The notes below the pieces were generated by a model. The model made no database searches and was not told the origin of the DNA. It worked only from the letters and a program-made list of their open reading frames with translations. From assembly GCF_036850765.1 (NCBI RefSeq), contig NC_089495.1, forward strand, positions 69,292,410 through 69,356,409: DNA of 64,000 nucleotides, given 5' to 3'. The DNA comes from Saccopteryx bilineata (taxonomy: Eukaryota > Chordata > Mammalia > Chiroptera > Emballonuridae). Shown here one piece after another: positions 34,349-47,177 of the stretch. How positions within the stretch are numbered: position 1 is the first letter of the stretch; every line of letters starts with the position of its first letter. The position numbers were made by a program, and so were the translations under genes.

Positions 34349-34727
34349 CAGTTGTCCCTCACCATATCACTATTCACTTTTTGTGCTCTCACAGTATCAT
34401 GGATTTTTAAATTGTATATATCCAATTTTGTATTGAATATTTTTCACTATATCACAAGATTAAGCAGTATATAGGTATTTTTATATATTTATTATTTTTT
34501 AAATTTTTTCTGCTGTAAAATAAGCATAGAAAGTGTTTATAAGAGTGTGGGAAAGGTTAACAGTCTGGGAAAGGTTGGTAAGTGTGGGGAGGGTTTATGA
34601 AGCCTTAAAATATATATATAAATAATAAAATAAATATAAGGTCACCACTTCCCAGATTTTCACCTATCACAGGGGGTGGGGGTGGGGGTTCTGATACCTA
34701 ACCCCAGCAATAGATGAGGGACCAAGG
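34349..34727. mobile_element. Tigger-like (pogo/mariner) MITE inside the L1
   Basis: The left end CAGTTGTCCCTCACC and the reverse complement of the right end CCTTGGTCCCTCA form inverted repeats. The interior has ATCATGGATTTTTAAATTG, TTTTTCACTATATCACAAG, TTTCACCTATCACAGGGGG and CTGATACCTAACCCCAGCAA, the layout of small Tigger-derived elements. TA flanks both ends (34347-34348 and 34728-34729). Removing it rejoins L1 sequence (CAAAAGAATATA to CACAATATCC). Confidence 0.8.
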
Positions 34728-34824
34728 TATACACAATATCCATTGCAGCATTATTTCCAAAAGCCAAGCTATGAACTAAACCCAAGTGCCCATCAATGGA
34801 CTCGTAAATAAAAAAGCAATGGTA

Positions 34825-34920
34825 GCCCTGGCTGGATAACTTGGTTGGTTAGCACATTGTCCTGAAGGGTAGAGATTGCATGTTAGATCTCCAGTCAAGG
34901 CACATACAGGAACAGATCTA

Positions 34921-34957
<37 letters not shown>

Positions 34958-34976
34958 AATAAAATAAACATTTTTT
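34825..34976 (+). mobile_element. Ves-like SINE inside the L1
   Basis: GCCCTGGCTGGATAACTTGG, AGTCAAGGCACATACAGGAA, ATGTTTCTCTCTCTC and an A-rich tail. The diverged target duplication is AAAAAGCAATGGTA (34811-34824) and AAAAAGCGATTGTA (34977-34990). Confidence 0.85.
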
Positions 34977-35465
34977 AAAAAGCGATTGTACATCTATACA
35001 TAAGAATGTAATTTGGCCATAAAAAACACATTTTTTTTTTAATTTTTGATGATCTATATGGTATTATGCTAAGTGAAATAAGCCAGTCAGAGAAAGAGAA
35101 ATACCATATGATTTCACTTATATGTGGAGTCTAAAGAACAATTCAAATGAACAATACAGGAACAAATTCTTAGATACAGAGAGCAAACTGATGGTTGCCA
35201 GAGGGGAGGGTGTTTGGGGGACTGGATGTAAAAGGTTAAAGGATTGAGAAGTGCACCTTGGTAGTTACAAAATAGTCATGGGGATGGATGTACAGTACAG
35301 TATAAGAAATAGTCAATAATATTGTAATAATTATGTAAGGTGCCAGTTGGGTACTACAAATATCAGAGGAAATATTTTGTTAAGTATATAATTGTTTAAC
35401 CAATATGCTATACACCTGAAACTAATGCAAAATAATATTGAATATATACTTTAATTGAAAAAAAT

Positions 35466-37164
35466 TAAATAAAATAAAGTACTATAATTAATAATAATAA
35501 ATTAATATTTTCCAAGCAAAAATATATATAAAATAATTTTCAAGTAGAATATTAATGTAGCCAGTTATTAGTGCCAGATGATTATTCCATGTGGACAGCA
35601 TTTTGGATTAAGTAATTATAAGATGCTATATTCCAGAGTTATAGATCTAACCCTGTTCTAAAAATAAATTAACTGGTCTAAAAATTTTTAACTTTGGTAT
35701 TATTGCTAAAAAAGTGATGCTAAGAAACAGGATTAGCTTTTCCACTGATATGTTTTATATTTTGGGATTAATCACTACTCAGTTTTAGAAAAAAATAATA
35801 AATGTATTTATAGTGAAATTTTATTTTCATAGAACCTGTTTTCCAATCTCTGAAGTTAGTCATTTATTGTGTTGGCGTATAAAGGCCACACTGGGATCAC
35901 ACTAGTGGTCGGGAATAAAAATAATGCTTCTCCACTTACTGCGAAATAATCAAGTGCAGTCTTTTTTATACATATTCCCTCTTCAATAAAGGCATGAGCA
36001 TTGATACAAATAAAGAAAGACAAGTGACAAAGCCATAATTATCTTAAAAACATAGGTGGAAAGTACTACATTGATGTTCTGCTAATGAGAAGGCACCATG
36101 CCACTATACACTAATATTACATTAGTAATATTACATTTTTAAAGTGTTAAACATATATTATTCACTGTATCTTCATGAAAACCAGAGAAAATAATACAAA
36201 TAAATTTTTATTTTCATTTTACAGATATGGAAACTGATTCTGACAATTTGTGACTCTCAATGCTCCGAATAGTAAATTCTAATATTAACGCCCAGATATA
36301 TTTCATCTGACATAAGAAACTAACCAGACTGTGCATCGTCTTACTTTTTAAACTAGCTATTATAAAGTGAGAAAAGTTCATGAAAAAGATTAAGAAAATA
36401 TAGGTTGCATAAGTAAAAACAGTAATTGGAGAAAATACATGAAATGCCACACAATGGAAACTGAGCTTGACTATGAAGTCTCAGGAAGTCATTGTAGAAT
36501 TAACAACAGAGAAAAGACCCATGAATGCCATTTTTTAGGAAGATTAATATGGCAGAACTATATCAAATGAATTAAAATGGAAAGGACTTAAATCAGAGAG
36601 AATAAGAAACGAATGCAATCATCCTGGTGTGAGATAAGACTTGGCCTCATGGCTGAGAGAAACCAATTAAGAAGAAAAAAAATATCCAGATATATTTTAA
36701 TTAAAAATATGATAGAATCAGGGATTTAACATAAGTGGATTAGGAAATCGAGGTAAGATTAAAATTATATATAAAGATATTACGTTTAATTCTTTTTATT
36801 TTTAAGCAATATTCTAAAAATGTTTAATTATGTATTAAATGCTTAATTGTTTAACTTTTTGTCCAAAGAAGATAATATTAGTGCATTCATAATCATTGTT
36901 TTCATCTAAAAGTATTAAAACACTAAGCAGGTAAAAAAAATATGAATAGAATTTTATTTAAATGAAACAAAACATTAAAAGAGAGCCTTTTATGAAATAC
37001 TGGTTAGTAAGCTATGGATGTGATAAAGAAGTTTCTTTTTTAAAAAAGAGAGAGGAAACAAAATTGTATGTTTAATGAGTAGATGTACAATTTAATACTT
37101 AAAGGAGGTTACTTTTTGTTCAGTGAGTTTATGTGTGAATTTCAGTGATGTTGATTTTCAGCGT
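35466..37164. other. AT-rich intergenic sequence, nothing recognised
   Basis: No repeat or gene recognised. The 78-aa reverse open frame at 36214-36450 has no domain. Confidence 0.45.
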
Positions 37165-39125
37165 GTGTAACTTTTAATTTTGTTTAATTGTGGTAAAACA
37201 TGCACAAAGATTTACCATTATAATAATTTTAAATATACATTTCAGTTGTGCAATTGTCATCGCCATTTATTTCCAGAAACTTCTCATCATCCCAAAAGAA
37301 AACCCCATACCATTAAGCAATCATTTTTCATGCTCCCCCAACACTTAGGCCTTGGCAAACACTAATCTGTTTTCTACTCTTGTGGATTTGCCTTCTCTGG
37401 ATTTTTCATATAAAGAGAATCATGCAATGAATATATGTCTTTTGTGTCTAGCCCCTTTCACTTAAGGTAATATTTTGAAAGTTCATCTATGTTGTGACAT
37501 ATATTAATGCTTTATTCTTTTTATACCTGAATAATAGCTTACTGTATGACTACATTATGTTTTCTTAATCTATCAGTTGATGGACCTCAGGAAGTTTTCA
37601 TCTCTTGGCTATTGTGAAGTGAGCTGCTATAAACATTTGTTTACAATTTTTTGTTTGAATACTTATTTTCAATTATTTCATCATTTTAGGGTAAATTTTT
37701 GTGTATGACGTGAGATAAGGGTCCAATCTTTTGCCTGTAAATATTCAGTTATCCCAGCATCATTTGTTAAAACAAAACAAAATCAAATAAACAAACAAAA
37801 AAAAAACCTGTGTTGCCCTATTGAATAGTTATGGCACTTTGCTGAGAAGCAAGTGAACATAAGCGTATGGATTTATTACTAGACTCTCAATTCTATTCCA
37901 TAGACATATGCATCTATCCTTGTGTCAACACTGCAAGTTAGATTAGTGTAGCTTTACAATAAATTTAGAAATCAGAAAATGCAACTGTTCCAACTTATTA
38001 TTCTCTTTCAGAATTGTTTTAGCTATTTAGAGTCCCTCATAATTCATACAAATTTGAAACTCAGCTATTTAATTTCTGCAAAATAAGCATTGGGATTTTG
38101 ATAGAGATTGAATTTAATCTGTAGATCATTGAGAGGAATATTGTCATCTTAATGGTAAATCTTCCAATACATAAACACAAGATGTCCTTCCATTTGTTTA
38201 GATATTGTTTAATAATTTTTACCAGTGTTTTGTCATGTTCAGTGTACACATCAGGCAGCTTTTTAGATTTTTTTCTAAGCATCTTATTCTTTGTGATGCA
38301 ATTGTAAATGGAATTATTTTCTTAACTTTTTTTTTTTTTTACCAAATTACTTATTGCTGCTCTATAGAAATAAAACTGATTTTTGGTTTGACCTTGTATT
38401 TTTCAACTCTGCTGAGTTTGTTTATCAGCTCAAATAGTCTTTAATTCTTTAAGATTTTCTCTATATAAGATCAGGTAATCTGTAAATGTAGCTTTACTTT
38501 TTCATTTCCAATTTTGAGACTACTTAACTGCTCTGGTCAAAGCTACCAATGATAAGTGAACATACTTATCTTCATCATCTTATGGAGAAAGCTTTCAGTC
38601 TTTCACCATTTAGTAAGATGTCACCTGTGTGTTTTTCATAAATGTCCTTTATTGTTTTGAGAAAGTTTCTATCTATTCCTAATTTGTTGAATATTTTTAT
38701 CATGAATGTTACTGGATTTTAAGTATTTATTAAGCATCAGTTAAGATGATCATGTTTTTTATTTTCACTTTCATTCTATAAATGTGTTGTATTATATTAT
38801 AGACTTTTATTTTTTAAACCTCCCTTGTATTATTTATATAAATCCTACTTTTTCATTGTGTACTTTATTTTTTATATGCTGCTGGATTGGTTTAGTAGTG
38901 TTTTATTGGATTTTTGCATCTAAATTAATAGGGATTTTGCTTTTTGGTTTATTTTATTGTATATTTTGTTTGACTTTGGTATCTGGGTAATGCTGAACTC
39001 AAAATGAATTTGAAAGTGGCCATTCTTCTAATTTTCAGAACAGTTTGAGGACAATCGGTATTAATTATTTTTTAACTGGTAGAATTCACCCGTGATGGCA
39101 TATGGCCTTGGCATTTCTTTGTTTT
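37165..39125 (-). mobile_element. Old L1 fragment (L1M-like), reverse, about 2 kb
   Basis: It starts at the left with TTAATTGTGGTAAAACATGC and CAGTTGTGCAATTGTCATCG, the antisense of an L1M 3' UTR. It continues through CTATAAACATTTGTTTAC, ATTCTATTCCATAGACATAT and AGCTTTTTAGATTTTTTTC to GAATTCACCCGTGATGGCAT, the antisense of the RT palm region. No frame is intact. Several A/T-rich indels, for example AAACAAAACAAAATC at about 37770. Confidence 0.75.
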
Positions 39126-41704
39126 GAGAGCAGAAGCAGAGGTTAAAGTATTTAGTTTTGATGATGGGAGGTAAAAGGCTATGAGCCAAGGAATGTAGCA
39201 AACTTTAGAAGCTGGACAAGCCAAGGAGGTAGATGCGTGACTGGGGTCTCCAGAAGGTAGCCCTGTTGGTCTGTTTTAGACTTGGGAATACTAGAACCAT
39301 AAAGTCTGTAATAGACTGTTATAACATCAGTAGAAAAGTAATAATGCCAAGATTCCACTATATCCCAAAATAAGTAAACTCACCCTGCAACTCAGCCAGT
39401 AATTTTCAGGATGCTCTCATTAGGAATCTAGAACTAGTCTCAGCCCCTGTTATCTATGTGCTATGATACTACTTCAACCCTTCAATATCATCTTTTTATG
39501 TCTTTTTGAGAGTTCATATTTCCATAATAGTTCCAGTTTTTACTGTTATAGATTCCTATATAAAATATTAAAAAGTAAGTGTATAAATATCATATTATGT
39601 TATTTAAAAGTCTGTATCTATAGCAAGCCTTTTTAGAATTATAAATTCTGATGTTAAATTGCCTGAGCTGGAATCTAGGTCCCAGTAATTGTTGTCTGAC
39701 TCTGGAAGGTTTATTTAACCTTTCCATGCTTCAGTTATCTAACTAGCCAAATGAGGATAAAAACAGTACTTAGTAAAAAAAAAATCATTTTTTAGGATTA
39801 TGTGAAATAAGAAATACATAGATACTGACACAGAGAATCTATTTTAAAAATTCTGTCTTGTTTTCTGTATCTATCAAGACAAAAATTAAATGAAATTTAT
39901 TGGAAATTCATTTATTTAATTTTTTGCATTGAGACATTTAGTTTATAAACAAAAAATCTTTCGATAAAAAGAATATGAATGCAAGGGGTTATGTCTTATT
40001 TGTTAACTGATATATCTCCAGTAATTAAAGCAATATCTAGAATTTATTCAGTACTTCATAGATATGTGTAATGGACATTGTATTCATATACATGGCATAT
40101 TACAATACTTTTACAATTATTTACCCTTATGTACTACAAAGAGAGTAATTGTCATAAAAATTTAAGCAAGTTAAACTATATCATAATTTTAACCAAAATA
40201 TGTATAATCTATATGAATTAAATATAATTATTACCACTGTTATAATATTAGCTTAATACTTTCTTTAAGGAGCAGAATATTATTTTTTAAAATAATATAA
40301 GTGGCATACATTTCTATTGCTATTTTAATGGTAATTACATTTAAAAAGTGATATAAATTTTTAAGATTAATTTAATACCTATAGGTAAAACTTAAAAGAA
40401 AATAGTTCAGTTGAGTAAATTATCTGAAAGTTTACAATTTATGATATAATTTATTTATCATGTTTTGCCAAACTAAAGTCATTATTAAGCAAATTATTGA
40501 ATATATCTAGAAAAAAGAACATTTCATTTATAATACATGTGTATGAACTCAATATGTGACTTCTTTAGGGAAGTTATTGTGTGACCTTTAGTCAAGACAA
40601 TTCTATATGTGATTATTCTCTATATATAAAGTAAAAAACAGAAATGACAATTGTGAATAATATTAGGCAAGTATTTGGAAGTATGTATACAGGAATAATT
40701 GAAGTTTGCTTAAAACAAATTTTAGTGTAGAAGTTGGGAGCATTTGATAAACAGACCATTTTTAATGGGAAATTTATAAAGAACTCAATAATAAAATTTT
40801 CTTTTCTTTATTCTTACATTTTCAAATAATAAGAAAGGTGAGCATGTATAGAAGTTTTAAGAAAAGAAATGAATTAAACATTTGCCAAAAAAATTATCCT
40901 AATTTTAAGAACATAAACCAAATTTTCAATATTGACTAATTTTATAATTCATTTTTGTAATATCATACTTTGTTTATTCTTTTATATATTTCATAAACTC
41001 TCCTACTTACACCACACGGCAGGTCTGCCTCCCAGGCTGCAGAAATTAGCTAACTACACTCAGTGGCACCCGCAGCCCAGGCCAAGGCCAGTTCTGGGTA
41101 CAAGACATGAAAGGATAAAGTAACAGAAGAAAGCTCTGTTTTTTATAACATGAGATAATTCCTCAATATTTTTATTCAACCTCACCTAATGATTCCTTAT
41201 CAAGATAATCTTTTAGTTTACCCTAAAACAACAATAATAGAAATAATAATAGAAACAAAAACACTTTCTGAATTATTCATATATTTAGATAACTCCAGGA
41301 AAAAAAATCAAATAATAACTTATGTCCATAACGCTAAACAGCTTATTTTTTAAAAATAAGGACATATGCTTAGTAATGGCTCACAGATTAAGAAAATATT
41401 TATTTGTTCAAATTCTAATCTTGAGAAAATCACGAGGACAAAAAATGTATTAAACATTATTTTTGCCTTCTTAAATTATTTATTTATTATGTTGTCTAAC
41501 ATTAGACAATATTGTTCATAGAAGATTAAATAAGCATAAAATTTTGTTTTTATGCCTTTAAATTAGATAAGATTATTTCATGTGTGTTCAAATGTTAGAT
41601 AAATTGTATTAATTACAGAGTGCATGCTAAAACCTTTGGACTGTTTCTCAAGTGAAAAAAAAAGGACTTTTCAGATGGATACCAGAAAGATAAAGGTAGG
41701 AGGA
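39126..41704. other. Intergenic sequence with one GC-rich island
   Basis: It is very AT-rich except for about 110 bp at 40995-41105 (CACGGCAGGTCTGCCTCCCA, GCAGCCCAGGCCAAGGCC), which stands out sharply from its surroundings. The 63-aa frame across it (40932-41123) has no domain I recognise. Its origin is unknown. Confidence 0.4.
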
Positions 41705-41895
41705 CAAGTGAAAAGAGGAAAGAAAGATAGTCCGTAATATTGTGATAAGATTATACACTGACAGATGAGTTCTAGAATTAGTGGATGACCACTTTATAAG
41801 GTATAAAAATTTCAGATTACTATGCTGTACACCTGAAACTAAATGAACCAATTATCAGGTTGTATATCAACTATACTTAAATATAAAAAAAAAAT
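41705..41895 (+). mobile_element. Old L1 3' end fragment
   Basis: GTCCGTAATATTGTGATAAG, GATGACCACTTTATAAGGTA, TATGCTGTACACCTGAAAC and ATATCAACTATACTTAAATA with poly-A match the old L1M 3' terminus. It closely parallels 35290-35460. Confidence 0.75.
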
Positions 41896-42842
41896 AGAAG
41901 AAAAGAATGACTTTGCCTGTTTATAGGATGACAATGGGCTTTTGTTTCTTTTAAACAGTCACTAAACCAAGTTTAAAAAATGAATTAATAATAAACATAG
42001 ATAATAGAAAGTATTACTAAGCCTACACATCAATTCTTTGAAAATAGACCTCATTTATCTGAAAAGGAATGAACAGAATTGGAAGTGTTATAATTTTAAA
42101 GGCCTGAACTACTATAATACAGATATTCAGAGTTCACAGCATCTGGTTAAAAGGAGAATCATTCAAATAGAAAGCATTGTTATGACTATGTAGGATATTG
42201 GATTCTATAAGAAAACTCAAAATATGTGTACATGGATTTTTCTTATCTTAAGTGTTTTCATTTTATTTTCTTCAGAGGGTAGGAAATTGGTGAAGAAGCT
42301 ATGACTTTCCCAGCCACCTGGGGACATCTGCAGTTATTATTCAATGCCTCAAAGAATGTACCCAAAGCTGTGCAATAATAGACAAAAGAATCATGATAGC
42401 ACAGCACATTTCTTAATATTCTTCCAGAGAAAATTATATTCTCTAATTATTATATTTAAGCTTGTTTCTTTCTTGTTTTGTTTTGCAAAAAAAAAAAACA
42501 AAAACAAACAAACAAACAAAAAAACAGTATTACCCTCTTCTCAAGTTTATTTTATTGTCCCCTTTATCTCATTCTAGCACCCAATTTGGTGAGATCAGTT
42601 TCTTTAATCCTTTTTCAAAGATAATTTCTTCCCAAATTTTTCATTTGAGAGTCATACTGAAGACTAATTTGTGAGTCACAGTATTTTGAATTTTATTTGT
42701 TGTGGTCAGAGTTTTGATACTTTCATGTCTTTCATAGAAACCATTTGTGCCACTAGTTTATCCTGGTTCTTACCAGCTGGTCAAATCTACAGGGAAGAAT
42801 TTCACACCCAGCACTTTATCAAGGTAAGTTGTTGGTCTAAAG
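41896..42842. other. Intergenic sequence
   Basis: An A-rich simple repeat (AAAC units) lies at 42487-42525. Nothing else is recognised. Confidence 0.45.
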
Positions 42843-43110
42843 CACTGATTTTCAACCTTTTTCATCTCATGGCACAAGTAAACTAATTACTAAAATCCTG
42901 TGGCAGTTTTTTGCTGATCTGACAAAAAATAGGCATAATTTTGATTCATTTATATTGGGTGGTTATTGTGTTGGCCGTTGTCATTTTTTAAAATTTGTCA
43001 ATCTAAAGGAAAAGAGGTCAGTGTTTCTAACAAAATAGTCAAATATCACAGAATTTTAAAATTTCTTGCAATATACCTATGTGCTGTGGTACACCAGTTG
43101 AAAAGTGCTG
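42843..43110. mobile_element. hAT-type MITE, copy 2
   Basis: CACTGATTTTCAACCTTTTT...CATCTCATGGCAC at the left and ACCAGTTGAAAAGTGCTG at the right are inverted ends. The interior is collinear with 31269-31564 (AACTAATTACTAAAATCC, CTGATCTGACAAAAAATAG, AATCTAAAGGAAAAGAGGTC). Copy 2 is shorter by small deletions. Confidence 0.8.
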
Positions 43111-43168
43111 GTAAAGGATTAATATGATACATTCACTTGAACTCTATAATTTTTATTATTGGAAAACC

Positions 43169-43217
43169 GTCTACGGCCATACCACCCTGAATGCGCCCGA
43201 TCTCATCTGATCTCGGA
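43169..43217 (+). pseudogene. 5S rRNA-like fragment
   Basis: GTCTACGGCCATACCACCCT, then GAATGCGCCCGATCTCATCT and GATCTCGGA follow the first 49 nt of vertebrate 5S rRNA, with two apparent substitutions. The sequence then departs (AAACCTATTC), so the rest of the 5S gene, including the full internal promoter, is missing. It may be a 5S pseudogene or the head of a 5S-derived SINE. Confidence 0.88.
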
Positions 43218-44783
43218 AAACCTATTCAAACTCTTCAGATATTGACATAAGCATGATGACATATGAATGTGGTAAGATAGATTGTATTTTCATGGTGCTT
43301 TACAAAAAATCCGTACCAGTTTTTGTCAATAATACTTATATTTGTTTGAAAAATATTTCAGAAATGCTCTGCCATATCATTGGCAAAGACTGAAGTATTA
43401 CATTTACAAATTCACACATGAGTGTCTTTAATAATGTAAGATCAGAATAGTAATTGTTTTTTTGTTGTTGTTGTTGACTATTTTTACAGAGAACAGTATT
43501 TATAGTAACTTTTCTCATCAAATCTGTCTTTGCTAATTTTAAGAAAGTGGGTTGTATTCTTACTCAAATATATAACAAAGTTGATTTTTAAAAATTATTA
43601 GGGAATATTTTGAAGTGAAATTGGTATCATTGAGTACTGAAGAAAATGGAGTTGATATAGCAACATGACTCAAATGTTAATATTAAATTGAAGCTGATGC
43701 TTTGTTTGGTTAATATGAATATAAAAATATACTTCAAGCAAGTAAAATTCTTTTCAGTAAACTCAAATGATCCTTGGCTGCATAAATTATTTCACATTCC
43801 TAAGGTTACATTTATTTGGTCTATCAAACTTAATTGTGATATGAGGAGTTGTTTATAACTGAGAATTTTATTTAATGATATGTAATTTGGGTAAAGATGT
43901 TGCTTTCTTTTGCTTCATGGTTCATTAATGAAATAGTTTGGATCCTCATTTTCTATTTTCTTCTTATGGTTGTGGTTTATAAATGTTTTCTTCTATTTTC
44001 TCTTCATTTTGTAACGTGTAATTTTTATAAATCAGCTATAATATTTATGCAGTTGGAGAAACAGCTTCCGAGTTTCTTATGTCACCACATATAGCCATTG
44101 GAACCATTATTATAGAATGTTTTATGAAATATCCCCAATCTATTTCATGTAAGTGATTTTTTATTGGTGGAAAAAATGTTTTAAAATTCATAATACACAA
44201 AGAGCATTTTATACAAGTAAAATGCTCTATCTACTTACTGTATGTCTAGAAAATAAAAGAGCACCATTTCTCTATATCTTAGAAGAACATTTGCTATACA
44301 TTACTAAATAAAAATACTAAAGGCATAATTTATAATTATTTTCCCAATACATTTCTTATATTTCTATTAAAATAGGACAATAATAAATAATCCAATAAAT
44401 AATATAAAATATAAACTTAATTATTTTCCAAATATTATTAGAATTTCAAATTAGTAAGAGTATTGTACCTGTTTAATATGTGTCTAATAACTTACATAGT
44501 AAAGAAAAGAATCTGAGTCAGCATCCATTTATTCATTAATGTCTAAGCATTTATTTTTAACATACTATACTCCAGATTTTGTGTAGGTAATACAACAACA
44601 ACTAAATCATAAAGTTTGAATTAATATTTTTCTTCTATAGGCAAGAGTATGAAATACCTCTAAATTTATTCAAAAATTAAAATACAGTCTGAATTATTAT
44701 AAGGAGAATTAAAATATATCAATATACCACAGAACACATAATAAAGTTGAGGCTAACCATAACTTACTAAAAACATTATATTG
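43218..44783. other. AT-rich intergenic sequence, nothing recognised
   Basis: No repeat or gene recognised. Confidence 0.45.
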
Positions 44784-44965
44784 CCCGACCTGTGGTGGCA
44801 CAGTGTATAAAGCGTTGACCTGGAACACTGAGGTCACTGGTTCGAAACCCTGCACTTGTCTGGTCAAGGCACATATGGGAGTTGATGCTTCCTGCTCCTC
44901 TTTCCTTTCTCTCTATCTCTCTCTCTCCTCTCTAAAATGATAAATAGATAAATAAATATATAAAA
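44784..44965 (+). mobile_element. tRNA-derived SINE (CCTGACCTGTGGTGG type)
   Basis: CCCGACCTGTGGTGGCACAG, TAAAGCGTTGACCTGGAACA, GGTTCGAAACCCTGCACTTG, GGTCAAGGCACATATGGGAG, GCTTCCTGCTCCTC and a CT/A-rich tail. It is the same family as 7883-8099. No clear target duplication. Confidence 0.85.
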
Positions 44966-45380
44966 AAAGAAAGAGTTGAAAACCTCATATTGATGCCTTG
45001 AATAATGACAGGGTAACATCAATCCTCTAATGTTCATTTATTCTTTCAATCATCCACATATTTATTGAGGGGGGAAAAAGTTATGTAGCAGGCACACTAC
45101 TAGAGGTTGATAATAGAAAGACATAACTCTCTTTCTCTGTCTAGTTGGAAATATAATAATAATATTATAGTGTGGTAAAGGTTATGAGAGAGAAATACAT
45201 AAAGCAATATACTGAGAAGGCCTAACTCATTTAATTCAATTAGAGGTTTAGCTAAGTCATGTCTTGGGCTAATTCAAGAATAGAAAAGAGAAACTAATTT
45301 AAGCAAGACAAAGAAGGTGGTAGGAAAAGGTTTGATATAAACCAAAGGGAGGGAAGAAGTTCAAAAAATATAAGTGAGAG

Positions 45381-45574
45381 CTCTAGCCACGTAGCTCAGT
45401 TGATTCGAGTATCATCACATATGCCAAAGCTGCAGGTTCGACATCCAGCCAGGCACATACAAGAATCAACCAATGGATGCATAAATAAGTGAAATATCAC
45501 AACAATATTTCTCTCTCTCTCTCTCTCTCTCTCCATTTATCCCTTCCTCTCTCTATAAAATCAATTTTTTAAAG
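45381..45574 (+). mobile_element. Ves-like SINE
   Basis: CTCTAGCCACGTAGCTCAGT, GCAGGTTCGACATCCAGCC, GGCACATACAAGAATCAACC, GGATGCATAAATAAGTGAAA, then (CT)n and an A-rich tail. The likely target duplication is AAGTGAGAG (about 45372-45380) against AAGTGAGAA (45580-45588). Confidence 0.85.
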
Positions 45575-45588
45575 AATGCAAGTGAGAA

Positions 45589-47103
45589 GAACCATAACGA
45601 ACTCAAGGAACTACAGTTGTTTTGGCATCTCTAAGAGCAGGGAGCATGAGATTGAGCAGATCATAGTATTTTATACTTCTTCAAGGATGTTTCGTTCTGC
45701 TCACTTTAAGGTCAACCCGCAGGGCTTTGTACTCCACTTTCTCTAGCTAACTTTACTTCAGGAGACTCCTTGCCGTCCCCTGCAACTGCATCTTGTTTGG
45801 AGCTACCCTTTGCCAATGCCCCAAAGTTTTCCTGACTTTGTCACTCAGGGATCCTATTTAGGTAATCAATCTGTTCCCTCAAAGACAAAATATGCCAAAT
45901 TCTTAAAAATAATAGCCTTAATTGGCCAAAGATAGTTTTGTTAAATCATAATTCTAAAACAACAAATTCCTACTTGAAATGTCTATTGCCCAACTATGGT
46001 GTGTATAGTATATATTATCTCCACATAGTAACTTTCTTTTCCCATTTCTTCTTTTTTTAAAATAATTAACTTTCTTAAATTAATATATGATATGAACTGT
46101 AGCCCAACTAAAATAATATATTTACCATTATTATGCCTCATTTAATCTACACAGAAAACTTATGGTTAAATAATATTTAATGAATGAAGAAATTGAGCCT
46201 TCAATGAACAACTTGCTTTGATGATGTCAACTATTAAATTACAGAGTCAGAAATCAAACCCAGTTCTCTGGTGGAAAATGAAGTTTTATGTCTATTACTA
46301 TTACATGTCTTTTACTACTTTTATAAAATCTCTATTTGCAGAGCTGTCAGGCAAATGGAAATTTAGATGCCTGTTTTATTTGATTGAATTATTCAGTCAC
46401 TCTTACCTTAACATATTTAATTATTTCTCCCCTAAATCTGATCTAAGAATGAGAAAAGCACTATGAAAACTAATTATTTTAAATTCCTGGTAGAAATGTT
46501 TTAGAAGCCATGATTTGATAAATCTAGGTGTTAAAAGTTTAAGTTATAGTTTGAAATAAATTAGTTAATAAAATGTATTTTTTTTCACAGTCACTTACTT
46601 CAAATTATGCTCTGCTGAGTTTTTGGTTTTGATTTTTAAATAGTGTACCAGATATATTCTTTCTGCTTCTCCAGATTCATTCTTTACCTCTGCCTGACAC
46701 TCATCTCTTCTCAAAGAGTTGACATGTATGAAGTAAATAAGGATAGTTCTTGGACTCTGGCTTCCAATCTGCTGGCTATTGGAAAGCTAAACAGGAGATC
46801 AGACATAGGGAGGAAGATAATAAGATTGACACATTTACTCTCCATCTTTCCTTTGACTGAACTTCACAGATGTTCTTAAAGTAGCCTCTCACCTGACATG
46901 CCTTTGATTTTTAGGAAACACTACCTCTCTGTACCCCTAAGTTTAAGGTAGTAACGGTCTTACCATTATTAATCCAGACTTCTGTATTATTACTCTTTTT
47001 TTACAGTATTTCCACATGCTTAATAAAGTGTCCATTTATTAAATTGTTCAGAAATTATATTGCATTGAGTATGCCATCATTTTTCTATAAAAATCCAACT
47101 GAT
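45589..47103. other. Intergenic sequence, nothing recognised
   Basis: 45600-45850 is slightly less AT-rich. No repeat or gene recognised. Confidence 0.4.
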
Positions 47104-47112
47104 AAAAATGAC

Positions 47113-47177
47113 GTTTTCTTTGAACATATGTACCCTGATTTATTGATGTCACCCCATTAAAATTAATAAAAATTAAA
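47113..47177 (+). mobile_element. Very short 5'-truncated L1 insertion (65 bp)
   Basis: GTTTTCTTTGAACATATGTACC...CTGATTTATTGATGTC and ACCCCATTAAAATTAATAAA are the last part of the L1 3' UTR seen also at 28740, 61955 and 63690. The target duplication AAAAATGAC is at 47104-47112 and 47178-47186. Confidence 0.85.

Larger units (their letters stand above)
32790..35465 (+). mobile_element. 5'-inverted (twin-primed) old L1 carrying four later insertions
   Basis: 32790-33100 is L1 ORF2 sequence in reverse (CTTTGCTGTGCAAAAACTAT is the FCTAKE region; CAACACCATTTATTCACCAA is the NKWCWE region). From 33102 the L1 runs forward (CTGATAAAAGATTACTATC, GAACCTAAATAGACACTTC, AGAGGACATACAGATGGCC, CAATATCCATTGCAGCATTA) to a 3' end near CACCTGAAACTAATGC. 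The inverted part is the segment just upstream of the forward part in normal order. Four elements interrupt it: 33301, 33756, 34349 and 34825. Confidence 0.8.
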
